Origin: Geminicoccaceae bacterium
GTDB taxonomy: Bacteria > Pseudomonadota > Alphaproteobacteria > Geminicoccales > Geminicoccaceae
NCBI GenBank assembly: GCA_020446285.1
Contig: JAGREZ010000611.1
Location: 1-14,758 of the forward strand
Length of the DNA stretch: 14,758 bases
Direction of reading: 5' to 3'
Each line of letters opens with the position of its first letter. Position 1 is the stretch's first letter. The position numbers and the translations under genes were made by a program. This document shows positions 1-6,543 of the stretch, piece after piece. Below the pieces are notes generated by a model. That model did no database searches, was not told the origin of the DNA, and saw only the letters and a list, made by a program, of their open reading frames with translations.

Positions 1-2
1 GC

Positions 3-143
3 AAGCCAACCCTCACGCCTCACCAGCGGGCCGAGGTCGCCGCAATGCTCAAGGATGGGAAAACCCTTCGCGCCATTGCCCGGCACTTCAACGTCGGTGT
101 CGCTACCATTGACCGCATCAAGCGATCAATCCCGCCAGCATGA
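3..143 (+). pseudogene. Serine resolvase, C-terminal helix-turn-helix end (partial at window edge)
   Basis: The reading frame is open from the left edge to a TGA at 141-143 and gives 46 residues. It contains the typical C-terminal DNA-binding tail of Tn3-type serine recombinases: LTPHQRAEVAAMLKDGKTL, then AIARHFNVGVATIDRIKR, a helix-turn-helix of the HTH_7 resolvase kind. The catalytic serine domain lies outside the window, so I cannot say whether the gene is intact. Its stop codon overlaps the ATG of the transposase reading frame that follows (ATGA at 140-143). The tnpR-tnpA order on one strand is the usual arrangement in many Tn3-family transposons, so this is most likely the resolvase of the same element. 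It is listed as a fragment because only the 3' end is visible. Confidence 0.8.
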
Positions 144-1921
144 AACCGAATTTGTCCGTTTCAGCAGCTTCGAGGGAATTCCCCCTTCAAGATGGCGGCA
201 AACGCTCTGGACCCGCGCCGACCGCATTCGCACCGAAAGAGTGGATGGGTCAACTGAAAGCGGCCGACGGCAAGATCGATCTGTTCGGCTATCGGCTGTG
301 CGTACTTGATCAACTCCGGCGCAAGATCCGCCGGCGCGATGTCTTTGCGTCCCGTTCGCTGCGCTACGCCGATCCGCGCAAGGGTCTTCTGTCCGGCGCG
401 GCATGGGAGGCGGCCCGCCCCGCCGTTTGTCGCACGGTCGGGGTCTCGGCGTCGGCCGACGAGGAACTGACCCGGCTTTCGACACGCCTTGATCTCGCCT
501 ATCGGGAAACCGCCGATCGTGCGCCCGCCAACCCGGCGCTGTCATTCGAAACGACGGCCAGCGGCATCGATCTGTCGGTCGCGCGGCTCGACAAGATCGA
601 GGAACCGCCAAGCCTCGTGGCGCTTCGCACCGAAATCGAGACCCGGCTTCCGCATGTCGATCTGCCTGAACTTATCCTCGAAATACAGGCTCGGACTGGA
701 TTTGCCGAACATTTCACCCACGCGAGCGAAGGCAGCTCACGCGCCGAGGACATCGCGACGAGCGTCAGCGCGGTTCTCCTGGCCGAAGCCTGCAATACTG
801 GTTTCGAGCCGCTTGTCCGGCGCGACAGCCCGGCGCTGCGCCGATCACGGCTGAGCTGGGTGAAACAGAATTTCCTGCGCGCCGAAACGCTGACAGCCGC
901 CAATGCAGCACTGGTGGCAGCCCAGAACGCGATCCCACTCGCCCGATCCTGGGGCGGCGGCGAAGTTGCCTCAGCCGACGGCTTGCGTTTTGTCGTACCG
1001 GTGCGCACCATTCATTCCGGCCCCAATCCTCACTACTTCGGACACGAGCGCGGCGTCACCTGGTACAATCTGGCGTCCGACCAGTACACTGGCCTCAATG
1101 CAGTCACTATTCCCGGAACGCTGCGCGACAGTCTTTATCTTCTCGCCCTCGTTCTGGAGCAGGAAACCGAGCTTTCTCCCACCGAGATCATGACGGATAG
1201 CGCAGGTTACACCGACACGATCTTCGCAATCTTCTATCTCCTCGGCTACCAATTCAGCCCTCGCATCGCCGATATCGGCGGCTCCCGGTTCTGGCGGGTG
1301 GACAGGAAAGCTGATTACGGCCTGCTCGACGAACTCGCGGCGAACCGGATCAACATGCGTCTCATCGCCGACCACTGGGACGATCTGCTGCGCCTCGCCG
1401 GCTCGCTGAAACTCGGCGTCGTGCGGGCCGCCGGGCTCACGCGCACTCTCCAGACCAACGATCGCCCGACAAAGCTGGCCCGCGCGCTCCAGGAACTGGG
1501 ACGCCTGATCAAGACGCTCTACCTGCTGCGGTTCATCGATGACGAGGGCTATCGTCGGCGCATCCTCATCCAGCTCAATCGCGGCGAAAACCGCCACAGG
1601 CTGGCGCGCGTGATCTTCCACGGCAAGCGTGGCGAACTGCGCCAGCGCTATCGCGACGGCCAGGAGGACCAACTCGGCTCGCTCGGCCTGGTGGTCAACG
1701 TCGTCGTGCTATGGAACACGATCTATATGGATGCGGCCCTCAATCAACTGCGCGAGGAAGGATACGAAGTGAAGCCCGAGGACGTCGCCCATCTTTCGCC
1801 GTTGAGCTTTGGCCACATCAACATGCTCGGCCGCTACGCCTTCACCCTGCCAGAAATCATCGCGCGTGGTGAACTCAGGCCGCTGCGCGATCCCAAAACC
1901 GCCGGAATCGACGACCGGTAG
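140..1921 (+). CDS. tnpA: Tn3-family transposase, N-terminally truncated, catalytic domain complete
   Basis: This 593-residue protein matches roughly the C-terminal 60% of Tn3-family TnpA, which is normally about 950-1000 residues and cuts and joins the transposon ends. The DDE triad is complete: D280 in the ASADGLRF motif, D353 in IMTDSAGY and E483 in LNRGENRH. The spacings of 73 and 130 residues match those of known Tn3 transposases. The C-terminal signature around VLWNTIYMDAAL, LSPLSFGHINMLGRY and LRPLRDP is also present. The N-terminal DUF4158/DNA-binding half (about 400 residues) is missing; recognisable homology begins only near FAPKEW (about residue 30). The frame upstream of the ATG is closed by a stop near 107. 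The start overlaps the resolvase stop (ATGA), so translation could be coupled. The most likely history is a deletion that removed the 5' half of tnpA just after tnpR. Without the end-binding domains it is probably unable to transpose by itself. Confidence 0.88.
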   Translation: MKPNLSVSAASREFPLQDGGKRSGPAPTAFAPKEWMGQLKAADGKIDLFGYRLCVLDQLRRKIRRRDVFASRSLRYADPRKGLLSGAAWEAARPAVCRTVGVSASADEELTRLSTRLDLAYRETADRAPANPALSFETTASGIDLSVARLDKIEEPPSLVALRTEIETRLPHVDLPELILEIQARTGFAEHFTHASEGSSRAEDIATSVSAVLLAEACNTGFEPLVRRDSPALRRSRLSWVKQNFLRAETLTAANAALVAAQNAIPLARSWGGGEVASADGLRFVVPVRTIHSGPNPHYFGHERGVTWYNLASDQYTGLNAVTIPGTLRDSLYLLALVLEQETELSPTEIMTDSAGYTDTIFAIFYLLGYQFSPRIADIGGSRFWRVDRKADYGLLDELAANRINMRLIADHWDDLLRLAGSLKLGVVRAAGLTRTLQTNDRPTKLARALQELGRLIKTLYLLRFIDDEGYRRRILIQLNRGENRHRLARVIFHGKRGELRQRYRDGQEDQLGSLGLVVNVVVLWNTIYMDAALNQLREEGYEVKPEDVAHLSPLSFGHINMLGRYAFTLPEIIARGELRPLRDPKTAGIDDR

Positions 1922-1926
1922 GCAAG

Positions 1927-1967
1927 CTTATGTGAGTTTTCTGTTCCGTTGCTTCTGTAATGGGCCC
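1927..1967. repeat. Right terminal inverted repeat of the first Tn3-family element
   Basis: The repeat starts only 5 bp after the tnpA stop. Read from the outside inward (minus strand) it begins GGGCCCATTACAGAAG, continues GGAACAGAAAACTCACATAAG and ends in TAAG. The inner half closely resembles the Tn3 terminal repeat, which contains GGAACGAAAACTCAC and ends in TTAAG. The GGG outer end and TAAG inner end are typical of the family. The partner repeat and any 5-bp target duplication lie outside the window, so the exact outer base is inferred. Confidence 0.65.
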
Positions 1968-2200
1968 TCGATCGTCAACCTCCAAAATGCATCCTGCCGC
2001 CGGTTTCTTGCTTCTGTCCGTGGTCGGTTCGAGACCGCCACTCAATGCCATCTGAGGGAGCTGGTGGAGCAATCTACTCAGCGTGATACGGTTGTTTTCC
2101 CGGCCACTGCAACGCAACCTGCCTCACCATCTCCGCGTCCCGGCGACGGGACCTCGTGGAACGGGGTTGGTCGTCCCCGCTCGAACCTTTCCCTTTTCGG
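1968..2200. other. Non-coding stretch between the Tn3 remnant and the IS110 recombinase gene
   Basis: I see no convincing gene here. It holds a hairpin at about 2019-2041 (GTGG and CGGT pairing with ACCG and CCAC around TCGA). Nearer the recombinase it holds GTCCC at 2137-2141, GGGAC at 2148-2152 and GTCCC at 2173-2177. The middle arm can pair with either neighbour, giving mutually exclusive stems. GCCTCACCATC at 2121-2131 is an inverted copy of a sequence on the other side of the recombinase gene, so the IS end probably lies a little to the left of 2121. Confidence 0.5.
2121..2131. repeat. Left arm of an 11-bp inverted repeat flanking the IS110 recombinase gene
   Basis: GCCTCACCATC is the exact reverse complement of GATGGTGAGGC at 3252-3262. 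It lies 70 bp beyond the recombinase stop codon. Confidence 0.6.
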
Positions 2201-3238
2201 TTATGCCGCTGCGGCTACCGGTTCCTGGCCCCAGACGAATTCCGTCCCGTCGGCCCAGATTCGATGGAGCACAGTCGCCAGCTTGCGCGCCAAGGCGACC
2301 TTCGCCCGCCGCATTCCTCGACGTTTGGCGACCTGCACTGCCCAGGACTTGAGCGTGCTAAAACGCGTAACCCTCGACAGGATCACGTTGGCCGCGTCGT
2401 GAAGCGCCGTGCGCACCGAAGCGTCTCCGACGCGGGTGATGCAGCCGACGACATCGGTCTCGCCTGACTGATAGCGTTTCGGTGTCAGGCCGAAAAAGGC
2501 GCCTACAGACTTGGATTTGGCGAACCGGCTCGGGTCATCCACACCCGCTCTGAAGGTCAGCGAAACGACCGCTCCGACGCCCGGCGCCGTCATCAACCGA
2601 CGGCAGGTCTCGTCGGCTTTGACGATGGCCAGCACTTCCCGGTGCAGCTTGGCAAATTCGCGCCAGATCGCTTCGCGCGCGGCCAGCATCGGCTCGGCCG
2701 TCCTTGTCAGCATTTCCTGGCCAGCGACCAGTTCGTGAATACGCGCCGCAAACTTGCCCCGGCTCACCGAGCCGACCTTCATCCCAAAGCCACGCAACAG
2801 CCCACGCAAGGTCTGTTCGAGATCGATCGCCTTGGCCTGCATTTGTCGACGCGCCGCAAGCAATACGCGCATCTCCTGCGATGATGCCGATTTGCGATGG
2901 ACCGGACGGTACCAGCCCATGCGGAGGAGCTGCGCAATGCCGCGCGCGTCCCTGCGGTCGGTCTTGACCACCATTGCCGAAAGCGCGGCTTTGACATGCC
3001 GAGTCTCGAGCAAAACCGCATCATATCCTCCCTCGCGAATTCCGTCGTGGAGCCATTGCGACAACGGACCGGCCTCAAGACCGACGCGGGCGATCGGCAA
3101 CTGCAGTCCCCGCAGAAACCCGACAATGGCTTCCGGCTCGCTTTCCACTTTCGCTTCGCGCAAAACCGTGCCGGAGGCGTCGAGGACGCAAACACTGCTC
3201 AGTTCAAGTGACACGTCGATCCCGATGTAGTTTTCCAT
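2201..3238 (-). CDS. IS110-family transposase (DEDD recombinase)
   Basis: This 345-residue protein has the full two-domain layout of IS110-family recombinases. The N-terminal RuvC-like DEDD domain shows D8 in IGIDVS, E55 in VGLEAGPLS, and D94 and D97 in VKTDRRDA. The C-terminal transposase-20 domain shows the APGVGAVVSLTF helix-hairpin-helix (residues 218-229), FGLTPKRYQSGE with the probable catalytic serine S258, and the ITRVGDASVRTALHDAAN motif. Length and motifs are normal for the family and there is no frameshift, so the protein could be active. Members of this family use a structured bridge RNA, encoded in the element's non-coding ends, to choose target and donor DNA. The gene is transcribed opposite to both Tn3 fragments. 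The start is the ATG at 3236-3238, which gives the canonical MENYIGIDVS opening. Confidence 0.93.
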   Translation of the reverse strand: MENYIGIDVSLELSSVCVLDASGTVLREAKVESEPEAIVGFLRGLQLPIARVGLEAGPLSQWLHDGIREGGYDAVLLETRHVKAALSAMVVKTDRRDARGIAQLLRMGWYRPVHRKSASSQEMRVLLAARRQMQAKAIDLEQTLRGLLRGFGMKVGSVSRGKFAARIHELVAGQEMLTRTAEPMLAAREAIWREFAKLHREVLAIVKADETCRRLMTAPGVGAVVSLTFRAGVDDPSRFAKSKSVGAFFGLTPKRYQSGETDVVGCITRVGDASVRTALHDAANVILSRVTRFSTLKSWAVQVAKRRGMRRAKVALARKLATVLHRIWADGTEFVWGQEPVAAAA

Positions 3239-3251
3239 GCCTGTCTCTCCC

Positions 3252-3262
3252 GATGGTGAGGC
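3252..3262. repeat. Right arm of an 11-bp inverted repeat flanking the IS110 recombinase gene
   Basis: GATGGTGAGGC is the exact reverse complement of 2121-2131. It lies 13 bp upstream of the recombinase ATG and also forms the left leg of the hairpin at 3252-3293. Confidence 0.6.
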
Positions 3263-3349
3263 CCGAAACGTTCAGGCCTACGTGCGAACCATCATTCTGG
3301 AGATCACATCGATGATCGTCTGTCCCCGATGCGCACCCATTACGGCATC
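3252..3349 (-). ncRNA. Structured leader upstream of the IS110 recombinase; bridge-RNA candidate
   Basis: Two stems are visible by eye. The first is nested: GATGGT (3252-3257) pairs with ACCATC (3288-3293), and inside it AGGCC (3259-3263) pairs with GGCCT (3275-3279), leaving unequal internal loops. The second is GATGC (3328-3332) with GCATC (3345-3349). In the IS110 subgroup the bridge RNA is encoded upstream of the recombinase, so the position fits. In the IS1111 subgroup it is downstream, and the sub-terminal repeats of this element point to that subgroup. In that case part of this stretch may belong to the flanking Tn3 remnant rather than to the IS. Strand and limits are guesses. Confidence 0.3.
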
Positions 3350-3389
3350 TACTCAAAGCCCGACCACAAGAAGAACCCAAGGGAGATCC

Positions 3390-5020
3390 ATGACCGCGCC
3401 GACAGCCATGCCGCTGCTGACAAAGGAGGACGAACAACGCTTGTTCGGTTTTCCGCAGACAGAAGACGGGATTATCCGTTTTTGCACGCTGGATGACGAT
3501 GATCTGCGATGGGTGATGAGCCATCGTGGTGCGGGCAATCGGCTCGGATTCGCGCTGCAGCTCTGTTGCCTGCGCTATTTTGGCCGTTTGCTGGAAAGAG
3601 GCGAACAGCCACCGTCTTCGATCCTGCGCTATCTTGGCGAGCAGACCGAAACCCTTGCCGGGAACTTTTCCGGCTACGGCCGGCGGTATGAGACACAACG
3701 GCGTCACGGCAAAGAGATTGCCGCCCGTCTTGGCCTGTCGAAAGTCACGAGCGCCAGGCGGAATTCCCTGATCGAGTGGATCGAAGAGCGTGCCATTGCC
3801 GCGGTCGATGCTGGCGAACTCGTCGAAGCCTATCTGGGCGAATGCCGGCTCCGGCATCTGATCGCGCCATCCAGAAAGCACATCGATCGGGTTTGCCGGC
3901 AGGCGCTTCTCAAGGCGCGGCGGGAAATCTGCCGACGGCTGATTGCCGGACTGCCGCGACAGAATGCGGATGCGTTGGGACTGTGCGGAAACCTACAGTT
4001 CCGCACTGGCCACGATCGTCGATGCCCAGCATCGCCAGCCCTTGGCCGCACGCTTCGGCGAAATGATCGTTGCCAGCTCGGATGGTCAGCATTTTCGCGC
4101 CGGCGGCCCAGCCGAAGCCCGCAGTGTCGTCAACGCCAAATACGGCCGTGAGCCGGGGGCGGCCTTCTACACGCATATCTCGGGGCGTTATGCGCCCTTC
4201 CATTCCAGGCTGATCCCGGCAAGCGCCGGAGAAACACCCTTCGTGCTCGGCGGTTTGCTCGACCATGGCGGTGATTTCGATATCGAGATCAATCACGCCG
4301 ACACCGGCGGTGTGTCGGATCATAATTTTGGCATCACCTATCTGCTCGGCTATCGTTTTGCTCCCCGCATAAGAAACCTCCGCGACCGCCGGCTCTACAC
4401 ATTCAAGACGATCACGACCTATCCGACGCTCAGGCCGATCATCGATGGCAGGATCAACATCCGGCTGTTGCGCGAAACATGGGATGATCTTCTTCGCTTC
4501 GCAGCATCCCTGCAAAACGGCTCGATCGATGCCGCTACCGCATTGAAACGCCTGGCTGCCTATCCCGAGCAAAACCGCATCGCCAGTGCTTTGCGCGAAT
4601 TGGGGCGAATCGTTCGCACGCTCTTCACGATCGACTGGATCCTCGATCCCGGCCTTCGGCGTCAGGCAACCGAAGAGCTGAACAAGGGAGAAGGCCGCAA
4701 CAATCTCGCGCGCGGTCTTTCATCACCGCCTCGGTGAACTGCGCGATCGAACCGCTGAAGCCCAGGCCAGCCGGGCAAGTGGCCTCAATTTGCTGACCTC
4801 GGCCATCATCTTGTGGAACACCGTCTACCTCGATCGCGCCATCGCCGCGGCCACCGCCCGCAAACAACCCATTCCCGATCATCTGATTCGACACATTGCT
4901 CCTCTGGGCTGGGAGCACATCATTCTGACCGGCGACTATATCTGGTCATTCGATCCGCCGAAAACTCCTGACGGATACCGCTTGCTGCGAGATCCAAGCC
5001 AAAGCTTGCTCGCCGCATGA
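3390..5020 (+). pseudogene. tnpA: Tn3-family transposase, internally deleted and frameshifted
   Basis: The ATG at 3390 follows a good ribosome site (AAGGGAG, 3379-3385) and opens a typical Tn3 TnpA N-terminus (DUF4158): LLTKEDEQRLFGFPQ, then TLDDDDLRW and GNRLGFALQLCCLRY. This frame makes sense to about 3977 (codon 196). Homology then jumps, in the next frame from about 3979, to the catalytic domain: D in SSDGQHF (4081-4083), D in NHADTGG (4300-4302) and E in LNKGEGRNN (4690-4692). The triad spacing is again 73 and 130. About 450 central residues are therefore missing. A second frameshift lies in the CGCGCGCG tract at 4707-4714, after which the normal end (SGLNLLTSAIILWNTVYL, then LGWEHIILTGDYIW) is read to the TGA at 5018-5020. 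It belongs to a different Tn3 clade from the transposase at 140-1921. It is certainly non-functional as one protein. Confidence 0.9.
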
Positions 5021-5079
5021 AAATTCCCGCAAATCTCCGCACCAATCACTCAGAATTTCAAACGTTCTCGTTTTGTCCG

Positions 5080-5117
5080 CTTAACGCGCAAAAAAAGCCA
5101 ACTCGTGTCGGGGACCC
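5080..5117. repeat. 38-bp right terminal inverted repeat of the second Tn3-family element
   Basis: Read from the outside inward (minus strand) it starts GGGTCCCCGACACG and ends GCGCGTTAAG, exactly 38 bp. The GGG outer end, the TTAAG inner end and the 38-bp length are the hallmarks of Tn3/Tn21-family repeats. It lies 59 bp after the tnpA stop. The outer edge coincides with the point where the neighbouring HigA-like reading frame loses homology, which independently supports the boundary. Confidence 0.75.
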
Positions 5118-5201
5118 TGCCTGGGTCAGCTCCATCGGCTTCATGAACTCCTCGACGAGGATCTCCGAAACGGAGACCGGTTTGCGCTTGGTCATCAACA
5201 T
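5118..5201 (-). pseudogene. higA: HigA-type antitoxin, first 28 codons, interrupted by the Tn3 element
   Basis: On the minus strand from the ATG at 5199-5201 the frame reads MLMTKRKPVSVSEIL, then VEEFMKPMELTQ. This is the characteristic start of the HigA/VapA family of helix-turn-helix antitoxins, which repress their own operon and neutralise the HigB mRNA-cleaving toxin. A ribosome site (GAGGTG) lies 6-7 bp upstream of the ATG. Homology stops exactly at 5118, the outer base of the Tn3 repeat. The frame then continues through the repeat to a stop at 5058-5060 and would give a 47-residue chimera. The DNA-recognition helix is lost, so the product cannot work. No higB is recognisable in the 178 bp upstream, although higB normally precedes higA. 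Confidence 0.75.
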
Positions 5202-5379
5202 CGATTCACCTCATCGGTAGCAACAGAACTCTTGCGTAGTTCACGCCCGCCGACGCGAGGAGATCGACTCCGCCCAATATTCAGCGAACCTATAGCCCCG
5301 ATCCATATCGGATATTTGAACTATCGCGTGGGATACGCAAAATCGCATCGGGAACACGTTTAGCTGACAGAGACAACCG
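5202..5379. promoter_or_regulatory. Intergenic region upstream of the acyl-CoA dehydrogenase with a candidate promoter and dyad
   Basis: TTGAAC (5316-5321) and CAAAAT (5338-5343), spaced 16 bp, form a weak sigma-70-like candidate for the plus-strand cluster. Just before it, CCGAT and ATCGG (5298-5311, 4-bp spacer) form a small dyad that could be an operator. Both calls are by eye and uncertain. No toxin gene for the adjoining higA fragment could be made out on the minus strand. Confidence 0.3.
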
Positions 5380-6543
5380 ATGTACAAACAGCGAACCGAC
5401 GAACACCAGGATATCCGTGACGCCGTGCGCGCCCTTTGTGCCGAATTTCCGGACGACTATCATCGGAAGGTGGACGAAGACCGCGCCTATCCCGAGGAGT
5501 TCGTCGATGCTTTGACCAATGCGGGGTGGATGGCCGCGCTGATCCCGGAGGAATACGGCGGGTCGGGCCTGGGGCTGACCGAAGCGTCGGTCATCATGGA
5601 GGAGATCAACCGCGCCGGTGGAAACTCGGGCGCATGCCATGGCCAGATGTACAATATGAACACGCTGGTTCGGCATGGCTCGGAAAAACAGAAGCAGGAC
5701 ATCCTGCCGAAATTGGCGGCCGGCGAGTTGCGGCTTCAGTCGATGGCCGTGACTGAGCCCACCACCGGAACCGATACAACCCAGCTCAAGACCACGGCCG
5801 TCAAGAAGGGTGACCGCTACGTCGTCAACGGTCAGAAGGTCTGGATCTCTCGTGTCCAGCATTCCGACCTGATGATCTTGCTCGCTCGGACGGCGCCGAT
5901 TGCGGAGGTGAAGAAGAAGTCCGAAGGCATGTCGATCTTTCTGGTCGACGTCCATGAGGCGATGAAGTCCGGCATGGTCGTCAAGCCAATCGCCAACATG
6001 GTCAATCATGAGACCAACGAGCTGTTCTTTGACAACCTCGAGATCCCGGAAGAAAATCTGATCGGCGAAGAAGGCAAGGGCTTCAAATATATCCTTACAG
6101 GCCTGAACGCGGAACGTACACTGATCGCTGCGGAATGCATCGGCGACGGCTACTGGTTCACTGACCGGGCCATCGACTACGTCAGCGACCGCAAGGTTTT
6201 TGGCCGTCCCATCGGACAGAACCAGGGTGTCCAGTTCCCGATTGCCGAAGCATTCATCGAAATCGAAGCGGCCAACCTGATGCGGCAAAAGGCCTGTGCG
6301 CTCTATGATTCCGGGGTGCCCTGCGGTGCCGAGGCAAACATGGCGAAATTCCTTGCCGCCAAGGCGTCTTGGGAAGCGGCCAATGCCTGCCTGCAGTTCC
6401 ACGGTGGCTTTGGCTTCGCGAACGAATACGACGTGGAACGCAAGTTCCGGGAAACGCGGCTTTATCAAGTGGCGCCGATCTCGACGAACCTGATCCTGAG
6501 CTATGTGGCCGAGCATATGCTCGACCTGCCGCGATCATTCTGA
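5380..6543 (+). CDS. Acyl-CoA dehydrogenase
   Basis: A flavoprotein of 387 residues and normal length that would oxidise an acyl-CoA to its trans-2-enoyl-CoA in the cytoplasm and pass electrons to electron-transfer flavoprotein. The three family domains are in order: N-terminal helical (about 1-120), central beta with the FAD-contacting motif MAVTEPTTGTDTT (122-134) and YVVNGQKVWIS (147-157), and C-terminal helical with the substrate/FAD motif LQFHGGFGFANEY (338-350). The usual catalytic Glu of medium-chain enzymes (in YEGT) is absent: the equivalent segment is LYQVAPIST (361-369). A Glu in helix G, E245 in GLNAERT, sits where isovaleryl-CoA and long-chain dehydrogenases keep their base, so it is the likely catalyst and hints at a branched or unusual substrate. 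ATG 5380 has only a weak AGAG ribosome site. Its neighbour is a CitF-type CoA-transferase on the same strand, a plausible supplier of its acyl-CoA substrate. Confidence 0.93.
   Translation: MYKQRTDEHQDIRDAVRALCAEFPDDYHRKVDEDRAYPEEFVDALTNAGWMAALIPEEYGGSGLGLTEASVIMEEINRAGGNSGACHGQMYNMNTLVRHGSEKQKQDILPKLAAGELRLQSMAVTEPTTGTDTTQLKTTAVKKGDRYVVNGQKVWISRVQHSDLMILLARTAPIAEVKKKSEGMSIFLVDVHEAMKSGMVVKPIANMVNHETNELFFDNLEIPEENLIGEEGKGFKYILTGLNAERTLIAAECIGDGYWFTDRAIDYVSDRKVFGRPIGQNQGVQFPIAEAFIEIEAANLMRQKACALYDSGVPCGAEANMAKFLAAKASWEAANACLQFHGGFGFANEYDVERKFRETRLYQVAPISTNLILSYVAEHMLDLPRSF

Larger units (their letters stand above)
1..1967 (+). mobile_element. Right-hand remnant of a Tn3-family transposon (resolvase end, truncated tnpA, IRR)
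   Basis: The resolvase C-terminus, a co-oriented tnpA and a family-type terminal repeat follow one another in the order expected for the right half of a Tn3-family unit transposon. The left part is not in the window. The missing tnpA 5' half shows that the element is defective. The flank on the right (from 1968) shows no recognisable gene before the IS110 element. Confidence 0.7.
2110..3275 (-). mobile_element. IS110-family insertion sequence (ends approximate)
   Basis: The recombinase gene lies between GCCTCACCATC (2121-2131) and its exact inverted copy GATGGTGAGGC (3252-3262). Short sub-terminal inverted repeats are known from the IS1111 subgroup of the IS110 family, whereas other members have none. 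I placed the ends slightly outside these repeats, giving about 1.17 kb. The true ends cannot be fixed without an empty site, because this family makes little or no target duplication. It sits between two Tn3 remnants and may have inserted upstream of the second tnpA. Confidence 0.55.
3350..5117 (+). mobile_element. Right-hand remnant of a second Tn3-family transposon
   Basis: It consists of the broken tnpA and its right terminal repeat. I find no left repeat (GGG to TAAG) between the IS110 recombinase gene and the tnpA start, so the left limit given here is arbitrary. It was probably lost or displaced when the IS110 element inserted or through later deletion. The element has landed inside a higA-type gene. 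Confidence 0.65.

Noticed and set aside
655..720. Apparent loss of the first catalytic Asp in the first transposase (EIQARTGF segment)
   Set aside because: The true first Asp is D280 in ASADGLRF; spacing to D353 and E483 (73 and 130) matches the family, so the triad is complete.
2019..2041. T-arm-like GGTTCGAGACC suggesting a tRNA 3' end
   Set aside because: No matching anticodon arm, D arm or acceptor stem could be found around it.
1875..2117. Minus-strand frame with the phrase GGLEPTTDRS after the first transposase
   Set aside because: It overlaps the Tn3 terminal repeat and contains no recognisable domain; it looks like a chance frame in non-coding DNA.
5290..6516. 408-codon minus-strand open frame opposite the acyl-CoA dehydrogenase
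   Set aside because: It is a GC-rich antisense shadow of a clearly recognised gene and has no domain similarity of its own.
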